Shown here: positions 17,297-24,843 of the stretch, one piece after another
Position numbering within the stretch: the first letter of the stretch is position 1
Layout: each line of letters begins with the position of its first letter
Assembly: GCF_030499535.1 (NCBI RefSeq)
Contig: NZ_JASTLB010000001.1
Span: forward strand, 6,076,001-6,140,000
Source: Streptomyces sp. TG1A-8
Lineage (GTDB): Bacteria; Actinomycetota; Actinomycetes; Streptomycetales; Streptomycetaceae
DNA length: 64,000 nt
Direction of reading: 5' to 3'
Translations under genes and position numbers: made by a program
The notes under the pieces: generated by a model
What the model was told of the DNA's origin: nothing
What the model saw: the letters and a program-made list of their open reading frames with translations, nothing else
Databases searched by the model: none

Positions 17297-17350
17297 GGTT
17301 GAGCTTTGAACGAACTGCTTCGGGGCTCCGCGCGAGATCGGGAGAGCGTC

Positions 17351-18100
17351 ATGGGACAGCTTGACGGTAAGACCGCCGTCGTCACGGGTGGCACCAGCGG
17401 TATCGGGCTCGCCGCGGCGCGCCGGTTCAGCGAGGAGGGCGCCCGCGTCTACGTCACCGGACGGCGCAAGGAGGCCCTGGACGAGGCCGCCGCGCTGATC
17501 GGCGGGGCGGTGACCGCCGTCCGGGCCGACAGTGCGGACCCGGCGGACCTGGACCGGCTCTACGCCGCCGCCGCCGAGCGGGGGCACCGCGTCGACGTCC
17601 TGTTCGCCAACGCCGGCGGAGGCGAGTTCGCCACCCTCGAACAGGTCACCGAGGAGCACTTCGACGCGACGTTCGACACCAACGTCAAGGGAGTGCTGTT
17701 CACGGTGCAGAAGGCACTGCCGCTGCTGAACGAGGGCGCCTCGGTGATCCTGACCGGATCCACCGCGGCGACCGTGGGCGATGAGGCGTTCGGCGTCTAC
17801 GGGGCGTCGAAGGCGGCGGTACGGTCCTTCGCGCGCACCTGGGCCAACGAACTGAAGGGGCGCGGCATCCGCGTCAACACCCTCGTCCCCGGCCCGATCG
17901 AGACGCCCGGATTCAACGGGCTCGCCCCCGACGACCGGCAGGCCGCACAGCTGCGGGACCAGCTGGCGGGCACCGTGCCGCTGGGACGCATGGGCCGGCC
18001 GGAGGAGATCGCCTCCGCCGCCCTGTTCCTGGCGACCGCCGAGAGCAGTTTCATCGCCGGCGCCGAGATCCACGTCGACGGCGGCGCCAACCAGGTCTGA
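17351..18100 (+). CDS. Short-chain dehydrogenase/reductase
   Basis: 249-residue classical SDR. It shows the TGGTSGIG nucleotide-binding motif, NAGG, the catalytic Ser in LTGST, YGASK as the YxxxK pair, and the C-terminal PGPIETPG segment. The NADP preference is suggested by TGRRKE after the second strand. ATG at 17351 has GGAGAG 4 nt upstream; a longer in-frame start at 17306 lacks a ribosome site and adds a non-SDR tail. It is followed by a MarR gene, a common arrangement in which the regulator senses a compound handled by the enzyme. Substrate unknown. Confidence 0.92.
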   Translation: MGQLDGKTAVVTGGTSGIGLAAARRFSEEGARVYVTGRRKEALDEAAALIGGAVTAVRADSADPADLDRLYAAAAERGHRVDVLFANAGGGEFATLEQVTEEHFDATFDTNVKGVLFTVQKALPLLNEGASVILTGSTAATVGDEAFGVYGASKAAVRSFARTWANELKGRGIRVNTLVPGPIETPGFNGLAPDDRQAAQLRDQLAGTVPLGRMGRPEEIASAALFLATAESSFIAGAEIHVDGGANQV

Positions 18101-18188
18101 CCCGACTCACGGCCGACCGGTCGCACGGGCGGCCCCACGCGCCGCGCCCGGCCGCGGGCGACGCGCCGGCCTTCCGTAGGGTGAAACC

Positions 18189-18653
18189 ATGAGTGCCGAA
18201 CCCCGCTGGCTGAGCGGGACCGAGGAACAGGCGTGGCGCGGGCTGCTGCGCATGCACGACCTGTTGGTCAGCCGCGCCGGCCGGTCCCTGCAGAGCCGGT
18301 TCGGACTGTCCGGCACCGATTACACGGTCCTCGCGGAGCTGACGCGCGCTGCGGACGGACGGCTGCGGATGTCCGAACTGGCGCAGGTCCTGGGGTGGGA
18401 GAAGAGCCGGTTGTCCCACCACCTCACCCGCATGGCCAAGCGCGACCTCGTCGCCCGCGAGGAGTGCGCCGACGACCGGCGCGGAGCGTTCGTGGTGGTC
18501 ACCCCGCAGGGCCGGGCCGCCATCACCGCGGCCGCCCCCCACCACGTGGCGGACGTCCGGCGGTACTTCCTCGACCACCTCACCCCGGGTCAGATCGCGT
18601 TGCTGGGGGAGATCGCCGAGCTGGTCGTCCGGAAGAACGGCGCCGAGGACTGA
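18189..18653 (+). CDS. MarR-family transcriptional regulator
   Basis: 154 residues, the usual MarR length. Winged helix at about 45-110, with SELAQVLGWEKSRLSHHLTRM as the recognition region and ADDRRGAFVVVTPQG as the wing, including the conserved DxRG motif. It lies 88 bp downstream of the SDR gene on the same strand and probably regulates it. No dedicated operator is obvious immediately upstream. Confidence 0.92.
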   Translation: MSAEPRWLSGTEEQAWRGLLRMHDLLVSRAGRSLQSRFGLSGTDYTVLAELTRAADGRLRMSELAQVLGWEKSRLSHHLTRMAKRDLVAREECADDRRGAFVVVTPQGRAAITAAAPHHVADVRRYFLDHLTPGQIALLGEIAELVVRKNGAED

Positions 18654-18716
18654 CGTCCCTTCGCCGGACGCCTCCGTCCCGGGGCGGGAGCGGGGGACCG
18701 TCCCGGCGGACGTCAG
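18650..18716. terminator. Possible bidirectional terminator
   Basis: CTGACGTCC (18650-18658) and GGACGTCAG (18708-18716) are perfect 9-bp inverted arms that contain the stop codons of the converging MarR gene and the SDR remnant. The 49-nt loop holds further G/C-rich pairing. Weak support because of the loop length. Confidence 0.35.
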
Positions 18717-18990
18717 GCGATGCCGCCGTTGGCGTGGAGGACCTGGCCGTTGACCCAGCGCCCGGGACCGGCCAGGAAGGCGACGGCCGCGGCGACGTCG
18801 TCCGGGGGTGCCGAGGCGTTCGAGGGGGGCGGCGGCGATCCGTGCGACCAGTTCCTCGCCCTTGTCCTCCAGGAACAACGGCGTGGCCGTCGGGCCGGGC
18901 GCCACGGCGTTCACGGTGACGTCCCGCCCGCGCAGTTCCCGGGCGAGGATCAGCGTCATGGCCTCGACCGCCCCCTTGCCGATTCCTCGC
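18713..18990 (-). pseudogene. SDR pseudogene, 5'-truncated and frameshifted
   Basis: Remnant of the C-terminal third of a short-chain dehydrogenase. GKGAVEAMTLILARELR and VNAVAPGPTATPLF are recognisable in one frame. Near 18815 the frame changes: DDVAAAVAFLAG and GQVLHANGGIA follow in another frame up to TGA at 18713. The Rossmann motif, NAG motif and the Tyr of YxxxK are missing. Sequence from 18991 to 19160 shows no further SDR homology that I can read. It is not a copy of the adjacent intact SDR. Confidence 0.75.
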
Positions 18991-19160
18991 GTCGCGGGCC
19001 CGCGGGACGGGGCGCGACGCCCGGACCGGGCGGCCGGTCCTGCGGACGCCGGGACGCCGGACCGGCCGCCCGGGCGTGACTCACAGCGGGCCGTCACCGC
19101 CGGCCGGCGCGGGTCCCGGCCGCCGCGCCGCGCTCCGCCCGGGGCGCCCCGGGCGAGGTG

Positions 19161-20426
19161 TCACTCGGCTGGGCGGGCCCCCGTCGCGGAGGGCGTACAG
19201 GTCGCGTTCTGGTGCACTTCGGCGAGCGTCGTCGCCAGGGAATGCCAGATCTGGGCGGCGAGGTCGAGGTTCTTGGACTCGGTGGCCTGCTGTCCGAGTC
19301 GCTGCAGCGTCGCGATGCCCTCGTCCGCCTGGCCCTCCAGGATCATCAGCCGGCCGGACAGCGCGCGAAGGCGCGTCCCGTCCCGGTAGGACAGGCGCGG
19401 TCCGTCGTCGCCGAGCAGTTGGTCGCACAGGCGCCTGGCGTCCCGCAGGCGGCCCTCGTGGAAGGCGAGGTGGGCCTGCAGCGAGCGGATCTCCTTGGCC
19501 TGCAGCGGCGTTCCGATCAGCTCGACGGCCGGCTCCGCCTCGCTCAACCAGCGGCGGGCGGAGTCGATGTGGGCCGGCATCATCTGCAGCGCCGCGGCGG
19601 TGGCCGCCGCCCTCAGCCGCATCCACAGGCCGAGGTTGTCCTTGCCCTCCACCAGCTCCAGGGCCCGTTCGAGCCGTGACTTGGCGGCCGGGAAATCACC
19701 CTGGCGGGTGCTGACCATCGCCGCGGTCCACAGCGCCTCGGCGGCCTGGGCCGGAACGGAGGCGGGCAGCCACTTCTCCTCCAGCTCCTGCACGTGGCGG
19801 ACGGCGGAGTCCATCGCCCCGCTCTCGGCCTCGACGCTTATCAGCACCATGAGGGCGGCGACGCAGTCGCCGACGGACAGGTCCTGCGTGCGCGCGATGT
19901 CGAGGGCCTGCGTGGCCGCGGGCTCGGCGCTCTTCATGTCGCCGAGCGCCCGCAGGCAACGCGCGTAGCCCACGCGTGCCCTGACCCGCAGTTCCGGGCT
20001 CGTGAGCAGATCGCTCAGTTCGACGAGTTCCTTCAGCTGGTCCAGTTCGCGCTCGTGGTCGCCGTTGCGGTTGTTGATGCGGCTGAGCATCCACAGTGCC
20101 TGCCAGCGGGCCGCCGGATCGGTCCGCTCGTCGTCGTCGATGGCCTGCAGCAGGGCGGTGGTGCTGTCCACGGCGGCCGGCGCCGAGGCGGCGGCGGCGA
20201 GCGCCTCGCTGAGCGTGCTGCTGACGTGCCGGCTGAGCACCGTCACGTCGACACCGAGCCGCTGTGCCAGATGGGCCACCACCCGGTCGTTGGGCCGCCG
20301 CTCCCCGGACTCCAGCCGGGAGAGGTATCCGGTGGACATGCCGTCACCCGCGACCTGGACCTGACTCAGACCGCGCTCCAGCCTGAGCTTCCTCAGGCGG
20401 CGGCCGAAGTGCGGCTGCTCGAGCAT
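19161..20426 (-). CDS. XRE-family regulator with TPR-like sensor domain
   Basis: 421 residues. N-terminal Cro/CI-type helix-turn-helix at about 9-64 (RRLRKLRLERGLSQVQVAG, then STGYLSRLESGERRP). The remaining 350 residues are all-alpha with repeated paired helices rich in Ala/Leu, typical of the TPR domains of Streptomyces XRE regulators that bind peptides or partner proteins. The start has GAGAGGTGGG just upstream. A perfect inverted repeat lies 79 bp upstream of the start, suggesting autoregulation. It lies between the biosynthetic blocks, but a link to either is not shown. Confidence 0.88.
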   Translation of the reverse strand: MLEQPHFGRRLRKLRLERGLSQVQVAGDGMSTGYLSRLESGERRPNDRVVAHLAQRLGVDVTVLSRHVSSTLSEALAAAASAPAAVDSTTALLQAIDDDERTDPAARWQALWMLSRINNRNGDHERELDQLKELVELSDLLTSPELRVRARVGYARCLRALGDMKSAEPAATQALDIARTQDLSVGDCVAALMVLISVEAESGAMDSAVRHVQELEEKWLPASVPAQAAEALWTAAMVSTRQGDFPAAKSRLERALELVEGKDNLGLWMRLRAAATAAALQMMPAHIDSARRWLSEAEPAVELIGTPLQAKEIRSLQAHLAFHEGRLRDARRLCDQLLGDDGPRLSYRDGTRLRALSGRLMILEGQADEGIATLQRLGQQATESKNLDLAAQIWHSLATTLAEVHQNATCTPSATGARPAE

Positions 20427-20442
20427 TTTCCCACCTCTCGGA

Positions 20443-20724
20443 TCATGGTGTCTGACCGTGGTAATCCTCCGTCCCCGAAGATGCCGAACGGGCGCGCGGA
20501 CACGTTGCCAGGAACTCTACGGATTCCTGGCAACCCCAGGCAACCCTTTGCGTGCGCCCGAAGATCTTTTCATGGAGGGCTTGACAGTGCCCTGTCAGGG
20601 CGTTCGCCGAGGGGAAGGCTCGGAACGAGCGACTTCTTCGCGCCGTCAGAGATTCGCTTAATGCCTCCAGCGCTTCATAATTGGCAATGTCCTTAGGGTC
20701 GTCAGACAAACGCTTGTCAGCCAA
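20443..20724 (-). CDS. Small hypothetical ORF upstream of the XRE gene (candidate)
   Basis: 93-residue ORF starting with TTG at 20724, preceded by GTAGGAGA at good spacing and ending 17 bp before the XRE start. The hydrophilic, acidic N-terminus (ADKRLSDDPKDIANYEALEAL) reads like protein, yet codon use is unlike the neighbours: TTA, ATT, TAT, CCT and TTG occur in the first 30 codons. The C-terminal half is Arg/Ser-rich without recognisable domain. It could be a real small gene co-transcribed with the regulator, a decayed gene, or simply leader DNA. No family is recognised. Confidence 0.35.
   Translation of the reverse strand: MADKRLSDDPKDIANYEALEALSESLTARRSRSFRAFPSANALTGHCQALHEKIFGRTQRVAWGCQESVEFLATCPRARSASSGTEDYHGQTP
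20505..20533. promoter_or_regulatory. Perfect inverted repeat upstream of the XRE regulator
   Basis: TTGCCAGGAA (20505-20514) and TTCCTGGCAA (20524-20533), exact 10-bp arms with a 9-nt spacer. A third half-site CAGGCAA follows at 20537. A second short palindrome GCCCTGTCAGGGC sits at 20589-20601. A likely dimer site for the XRE regulator, though it lies inside the candidate ORF 20443-20724. Confidence 0.55.
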
Positions 20725-20783
20725 CTTGCCGATCTCCTACGCTCCTTGCGTCCAGTCCGGTCGACTCGTGAGAGGTGTCCGAC

Positions 20784-20996
20784 GTGTCCTTTCTTCTCTG
20801 TCCCCCGCTGCAGCGGTCGCTGGCCGCCCGGTGGGCCGTCGCCGCCCTCGTCCTCACCGGTCTGGTGGTCGTGCCGCTGCTCGCCCGGTGGTTGCCCGGC
20901 CCGGGCATCGCCGACAGGCTATTGGCGAAGTCCGACACGGTCGTCGCGGCGCGCACCGTCCCCCCGGTGGGCGGCGAGGAGATCGAATGGCCATGA
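20784..20996 (+). CDS. Small single-span membrane protein (candidate)
   Basis: 70 residues from GTG at 20784, with GAGAGG 8 nt upstream; an alternative GTG is at 20775. One hydrophobic helix (AVAALVLTGLVVVPLLARWL) follows a short basic N-terminus, and the rest is soluble and ends with an acidic tail. No family is recognised. It lies between the XRE gene and the SARP gene and could be co-transcribed with the SARP, 153 bp downstream. Confidence 0.45.
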   Translation: MSFLLCPPLQRSLAARWAVAALVLTGLVVVPLLARWLPGPGIADRLLAKSDTVVAARTVPPVGGEEIEWP

Positions 20997-21149
20997 CCCG
21001 GCCGTGACCCGACGAACGACGCCCGCAGCAGAGCACGCCCGGGCAGCCGCCCGGCCGAGAGCGCTCCTCCCGGCCCGGTGACCACCACCCGCACGGCCGT
21101 CCACCCGCCGAGGACGGGACGGGCAGAGCCGGCCCGAAAGTGAGGTTCA

Positions 21150-22709
21150 GTGGATTTCCGCTTACTGGGGCCCCTGCAGGCGAGCGTGGACGGCGCGACC
21201 GTACCGCTCGGCGGGGTGATCAAACGCAGACTGGTCGCCTATCTGCTCCTGAACGCCAACCGAGTCGTGGCCACGCGCAAGCTGCTCGACGTCCTGTGGC
21301 CGGACGAGACCCCGCGCACCGCACGCAAGATGCTCGGCAACGCCGTCCGTGACCTGCGCCGCGACCTGGCGCACGGGAACCCGGAGACCCGGGCGTCCCT
21401 GCTGACCCGTGCCCCCGGGTACCAACTGCGCATCGAGCCCGACACCGTGGACCTGTTCCGGTTCCGCCGGGCCGTGGAGCGCGGGCGCGCCGAGGCGGAC
21501 GCCGGTGCCCACACCGCGGCCGCGCGCATGCTGCGCGAGGCGCTCGGCCTGTGGCGCGGAGCCGCGCTCGCCGACCTCGCGGAGGCCCGGCTGGGCTGGC
21601 CGGAGCTGGAGCGCCTGGAGAGCGAGCGGCTCAGCGCCCTCGAAGACCTCTTCGAGGCCGAACTGACGGCCGGCAACCACCACGCGCTCCTGGGCGAGTT
21701 GCAGACGGCCGTCGCCGCGGACCCGGTGCGCGAACGGCTGAGCGGTCAGCTGATGCTGGCGCTGTACCGGTGCGGCCGGCAGACCGACGCCCTCGCGGTG
21801 TTCCGGCGCATCCGGACCGAACTCGTGGAGCAGTACGGCCTGGAGCCGTCGCGCGAGCTGCGACGACTGGAACGTGCCATCCTCGATCACGCCCCCGACC
21901 TGGACCCGCCGGTGCGGCCGCTGGCGGAGCAGCACCGCGACCAGGGGCGGGTGCGGTCCCTGCTGGCCGCCCAGCAGCAGGCGGCCCGCCGGGTGGAGGC
22001 ATCCGCCGCACCCGGCCCGTCCCCGGTGCGCGCGGCCCCGCGGCCGGCCCCCGACTGCGGGTGCGAGCGGCAGGTGGTGCCCGCCCTCGCCGAGGCCGGC
22101 GGCCGGTCACGGGCAGGGCGCCGGGCGGCTCCGCGGCGCAGACGGGTCAGCGTCGTCCTGGTCTGGGCGCGCCACGACCTGCCCGGCGACCGCGATCTGG
22201 ACGACGTCCAGGACGCCATGCTGGACGTCGCGGCGGTCGTGCAGCAGGAGTGCACGCGCATGGGCGGCACGACCGGCCGGATGACGGCACCGGTGTTCTC
22301 CGCGCTGTTCGGTGTCGACGGCACCCGGCGGGACGACGCCGCGCGTGCGGTGCGCGCGGCCTTCGCCATCCGGGACCGGCTCGGCGGCCGCGCCGGGAAC
22401 GCCACGTTGGGTGTCCGCCTGCACGTCGCCGTGGCCACCGGGGAGGCGTGCCTGTCGTTCCTGCCGGGGCAGGAGGACGTCCCGGCGGTGACGGGGGAGG
22501 TGTCCGACCGGTGCTTCCGCCTGCTGACGATGGCCCCCGAGGGACAGGTGCGGGTGTGCGAGGCCACCCGTCAGGCGACCGAGTCGGAGGTGTCCTACCA
22601 CCTCGGCCCCGAACCCCCCGACGGCTGGAAGGCGGTCCGCATCCGGCCCGCGGTGGCCGGCGGTCCCTCGGTGCACCGGCACGAAATACCCTCGTCGGCA
22701 GCCATCTGA
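21150..22709 (+). CDS. SARP regulator fused to a cyclase-like domain
   Basis: 519 residues. OmpR-like winged helix about 1-95 (FRLLGPLQASVDG, then KRRLVAYLLLNANRVV), bacterial transcriptional activation domain about 100-245, disordered linker, then a class III nucleotide cyclase-like domain about 330-500 (RRVSVVLVWARHDL, then ARAVRAAFAIRDRL and VRLHVAVATGEACLS). I do not see a canonical paired metal-binding Asp set, so the cyclase part is probably a sensor. The fifth codon is TTA (21162-21164), which would make translation depend on the bldA tRNA. The GTG start has GAGG 6 nt upstream. Probable pathway activator for the NRPS and/or the 24-37 kb genes. Confidence 0.92.
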   Translation: MDFRLLGPLQASVDGATVPLGGVIKRRLVAYLLLNANRVVATRKLLDVLWPDETPRTARKMLGNAVRDLRRDLAHGNPETRASLLTRAPGYQLRIEPDTVDLFRFRRAVERGRAEADAGAHTAAARMLREALGLWRGAALADLAEARLGWPELERLESERLSALEDLFEAELTAGNHHALLGELQTAVAADPVRERLSGQLMLALYRCGRQTDALAVFRRIRTELVEQYGLEPSRELRRLERAILDHAPDLDPPVRPLAEQHRDQGRVRSLLAAQQQAARRVEASAAPGPSPVRAAPRPAPDCGCERQVVPALAEAGGRSRAGRRAAPRRRRVSVVLVWARHDLPGDRDLDDVQDAMLDVAAVVQQECTRMGGTTGRMTAPVFSALFGVDGTRRDDAARAVRAAFAIRDRLGGRAGNATLGVRLHVAVATGEACLSFLPGQEDVPAVTGEVSDRCFRLLTMAPEGQVRVCEATRQATESEVSYHLGPEPPDGWKAVRIRPAVAGGPSVHRHEIPSSAAI

Positions 22710-22735
22710 GCCCACCCGGCAGGCCGGCGGTGCGT

Positions 22736-22781
22736 GCGGCCGGCAGCGGTTGCGGACCCCCGCGTCACCGCTGCCGGCCGC
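22736..22781. terminator. Hairpin terminator after the SARP gene
   Basis: Perfect 15-bp inverted arms (22736-22750 with 22767-22781) and a 16-nt loop, between the converging SARP and Nudix genes. A further direct copy of the right arm core, ACCGCTGCCGGCC, begins at about 22791. Confidence 0.75.
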
Positions 22782-22821
22782 GACCGCGTCACCGCTGCCG
22801 GCCGGGCCGGTGCGCGCCGGC

Positions 22822-23347
22822 TCACGGATCCAGCCGTGTGCGGCCGGCGAGGGCGGCGGCCAGTGCCCGCGTGTGCCCGGGAAAGGCGAGCTCCACCGCT
22901 TCGTCCAGCACACAGCGGCCCTCGGTCTCGGAGGTGCGCGCCGGCTCGGGCAACCCGGCCGCCGCACACGCCGGCAGCAGCCCGAACAGCTCCAGGGTGT
23001 CCCGGGTGCTGTGCGCGCCGAAGAGACGCACGTCCCGGGCGCGGGCGTGCAGACCCGTCTCCTCGTGCAGCTCGCGCACGGCCGCTTCCTGCCAGCTCTC
23101 CCCGACGTCCACGTATCCGCCGGGCAGCGCCAGCCGGCCGCGCCCGGGGGAGCGAGCGCCGGATCACGACGATCCCGCGGCGGCCGGCCCCGTCCGTCAC
23201 CGGTTGCAGGACGACCGCGACGGGAAACGGGTTGCGCCACTGCGTCTCACCGCACGCCAGGCACTCCAGCGGCCAGTCGGTGCTGTCCGCGTAGCCGGAG
23301 CCGCAGTACGGGCAGTGCGTGATGCGGCGCCCGTGCGTGAATCCCAT
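22822..23347 (-). pseudogene. Nudix hydrolase with zinc-ribbon N-terminus, frameshifted
   Basis: Two frames together encode a normal Nudix hydrolase of about 174 residues. Frame one runs from ATG at 23347 with a CPYCGSG...CLACGE zinc ribbon and the first strands of the fold (PVAVVLQPV, IVVIRRS). Frame two carries [16 protein letters not shown] and the Nudix box [18 protein letters not shown] through the stop at 22822. The change of frame coincides with a tandem duplication of the four bases GAGC (23150-23157). Removing one copy restores the expected sequence. The damage is therefore recent or a base-calling error; a downstream start at 23112 gives only a truncated protein. Confidence 0.8.
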
Positions 23348-23585
23348 GCACGCCTCGTTTCCACTGGTGGCGGGGTCTCGTCGCCGGAACCCCGTCGAGG
23401 GCGCGGCCGGGGGACGACCCGGAAAGGTGCCGTCGTGCACCGGCGGTCCCAGGGGGCGGCGTCGGAGACCTGTGCGTGGCCCGCAATTTAACGACGGCCG
23501 GAGAATCCACGGGTAATCGGCCGGACACCGGGGCGGTCCACCGGGCTCCTCGCGATTCCCCGGCGATTCCGGCACCGCCCCTAGC

Positions 23586-24818
23586 GTGAACCACGTGCTG
23601 AGTCGAATACTCCCCGCCGCGGGACCGGGCCGCGTCCTCGCCGTCGCCACCTTGCTGATGACGGTGGGTCAGGGCGCGTTCATGACGTGCTCGGCCCTGT
23701 ACTTCACCACCGTCGCGGGGCTGTCGGTCCCCCAGTGGGAACTGGGCCTGACCATCGCCGCGGCGGTCGGCCTGTTCGCCGGCATCCCCCTCGGACACCT
23801 GGCGGACCGCAGGGGGCCGCGCGGTACGACAGCCGTCCTGGTCGCCCTCAACGGCCTCGCGGCCGCCGCGTACCTCCTGGTGGGCTCCTTCGCCCAGTTC
23901 GTGCTGGTCGCCTGTGTCTTCGTCGTCATGGAACGCGGAAGCCGCTCGGCCCTGCAGGCGGCGGTCGCCGGCGCGCTGAAGGCCTACGACCTCGTGTCCA
24001 CGCGGGCCTACCTCCGGTCCGTCACGAACGTGGGGGTGGCCCTCGGCGCCGCGCTCGCCGGTGTGGCCCTGAACCTGGGCTCCGCCACGGCCCTGCGCAC
24101 CGTCCTGGTGATGGACGCCCTGGCCTTCCTGGCCTCGGCGGCGACGCTGACCGCGCTGCCGCCCCTGCCGGCGGCCTCGCCGGCGAAGGGCGAGCACCAG
24201 CTGGCGGTGCTGCGGGACCGGCCCTTCGCCCTGGTGACCGCCCTCAGCGCGGTGCTGTCCCTGCCCGCGCTGCTCCTGGAGATGGTGATCCCCCTGTGGA
24301 TCGCCCACCACACGAGCGCCCCGCGCTGGATGGTGACCGTCCTGTTCCTGGTCAACTCGGCAGGCGTGATCGCCTTCCAGGTGCGCATCGCCAAGGGCGT
24401 TGCGGACCTGTCCCGCGCGGTGCGCGCGGCGAGGCTGGCCGGCGGGGTGCAGGCCGCGGCCTGCCTCCTCTTCGCCGCCTCCTCCACCCACGCCGCGCTG
24501 GTCTCGGTGACGTTCCTCGTCCTGGCCGCGGGAGTCCAGGTCTACGGGGAGATGGTCTTCGCGGCGGCGGCGTGGACCATCGGATTCGACCTCGCCCCGC
24601 CCCACCGGCAGGGCCAGTACCAGGGTTTCTTCTTCACCGGCTACGCCCTGGCCGTCATGGCCGCACCCACCTGTCTGACCGGCACGGTCGTCGGGGGCGG
24701 CACCCTCGGCTGGCTGGTGCCGGCGGTCCTCTTCGCCGCAGCCGGCCTCGCCCTCGGCCCGGCGGTCGGCTGGGCCGAACGCAACCGGCCCGCGGTCCTC
24801 GTGGCCTCCGGCGGCTGA
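23586..24818 (+). CDS. MFS transporter
   Basis: About 410 residues with roughly twelve hydrophobic helices and the HLADRRGPRG loop after helix two. It opens the plus-strand gene run and ends 25 bp before the dioxygenase gene, so it is probably the dedicated exporter of that pathway. No clear ribosome site precedes the GTG at 23586. A TAGCGT hexamer at 23582 would, as a -10 box, give a leaderless message at the in-frame GTG 23595. Substrate not predictable. Confidence 0.88.
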   Translation: MNHVLSRILPAAGPGRVLAVATLLMTVGQGAFMTCSALYFTTVAGLSVPQWELGLTIAAAVGLFAGIPLGHLADRRGPRGTTAVLVALNGLAAAAYLLVGSFAQFVLVACVFVVMERGSRSALQAAVAGALKAYDLVSTRAYLRSVTNVGVALGAALAGVALNLGSATALRTVLVMDALAFLASAATLTALPPLPAASPAKGEHQLAVLRDRPFALVTALSAVLSLPALLLEMVIPLWIAHHTSAPRWMVTVLFLVNSAGVIAFQVRIAKGVADLSRAVRAARLAGGVQAAACLLFAASSTHAALVSVTFLVLAAGVQVYGEMVFAAAAWTIGFDLAPPHRQGQYQGFFFTGYALAVMAAPTCLTGTVVGGGTLGWLVPAVLFAAAGLALGPAVGWAERNRPAVLVASGG

Positions 24819-24843
24819 CTCGTCCCGAGCAAAGGAGCCAGGC

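Noticed and set aside
20581..20610. TTGACA-containing promoter on the plus strand
   Set aside because: TTGACA is present at 20581 but no acceptable -10 follows at 16-18 bp; the bases form part of a palindrome instead.
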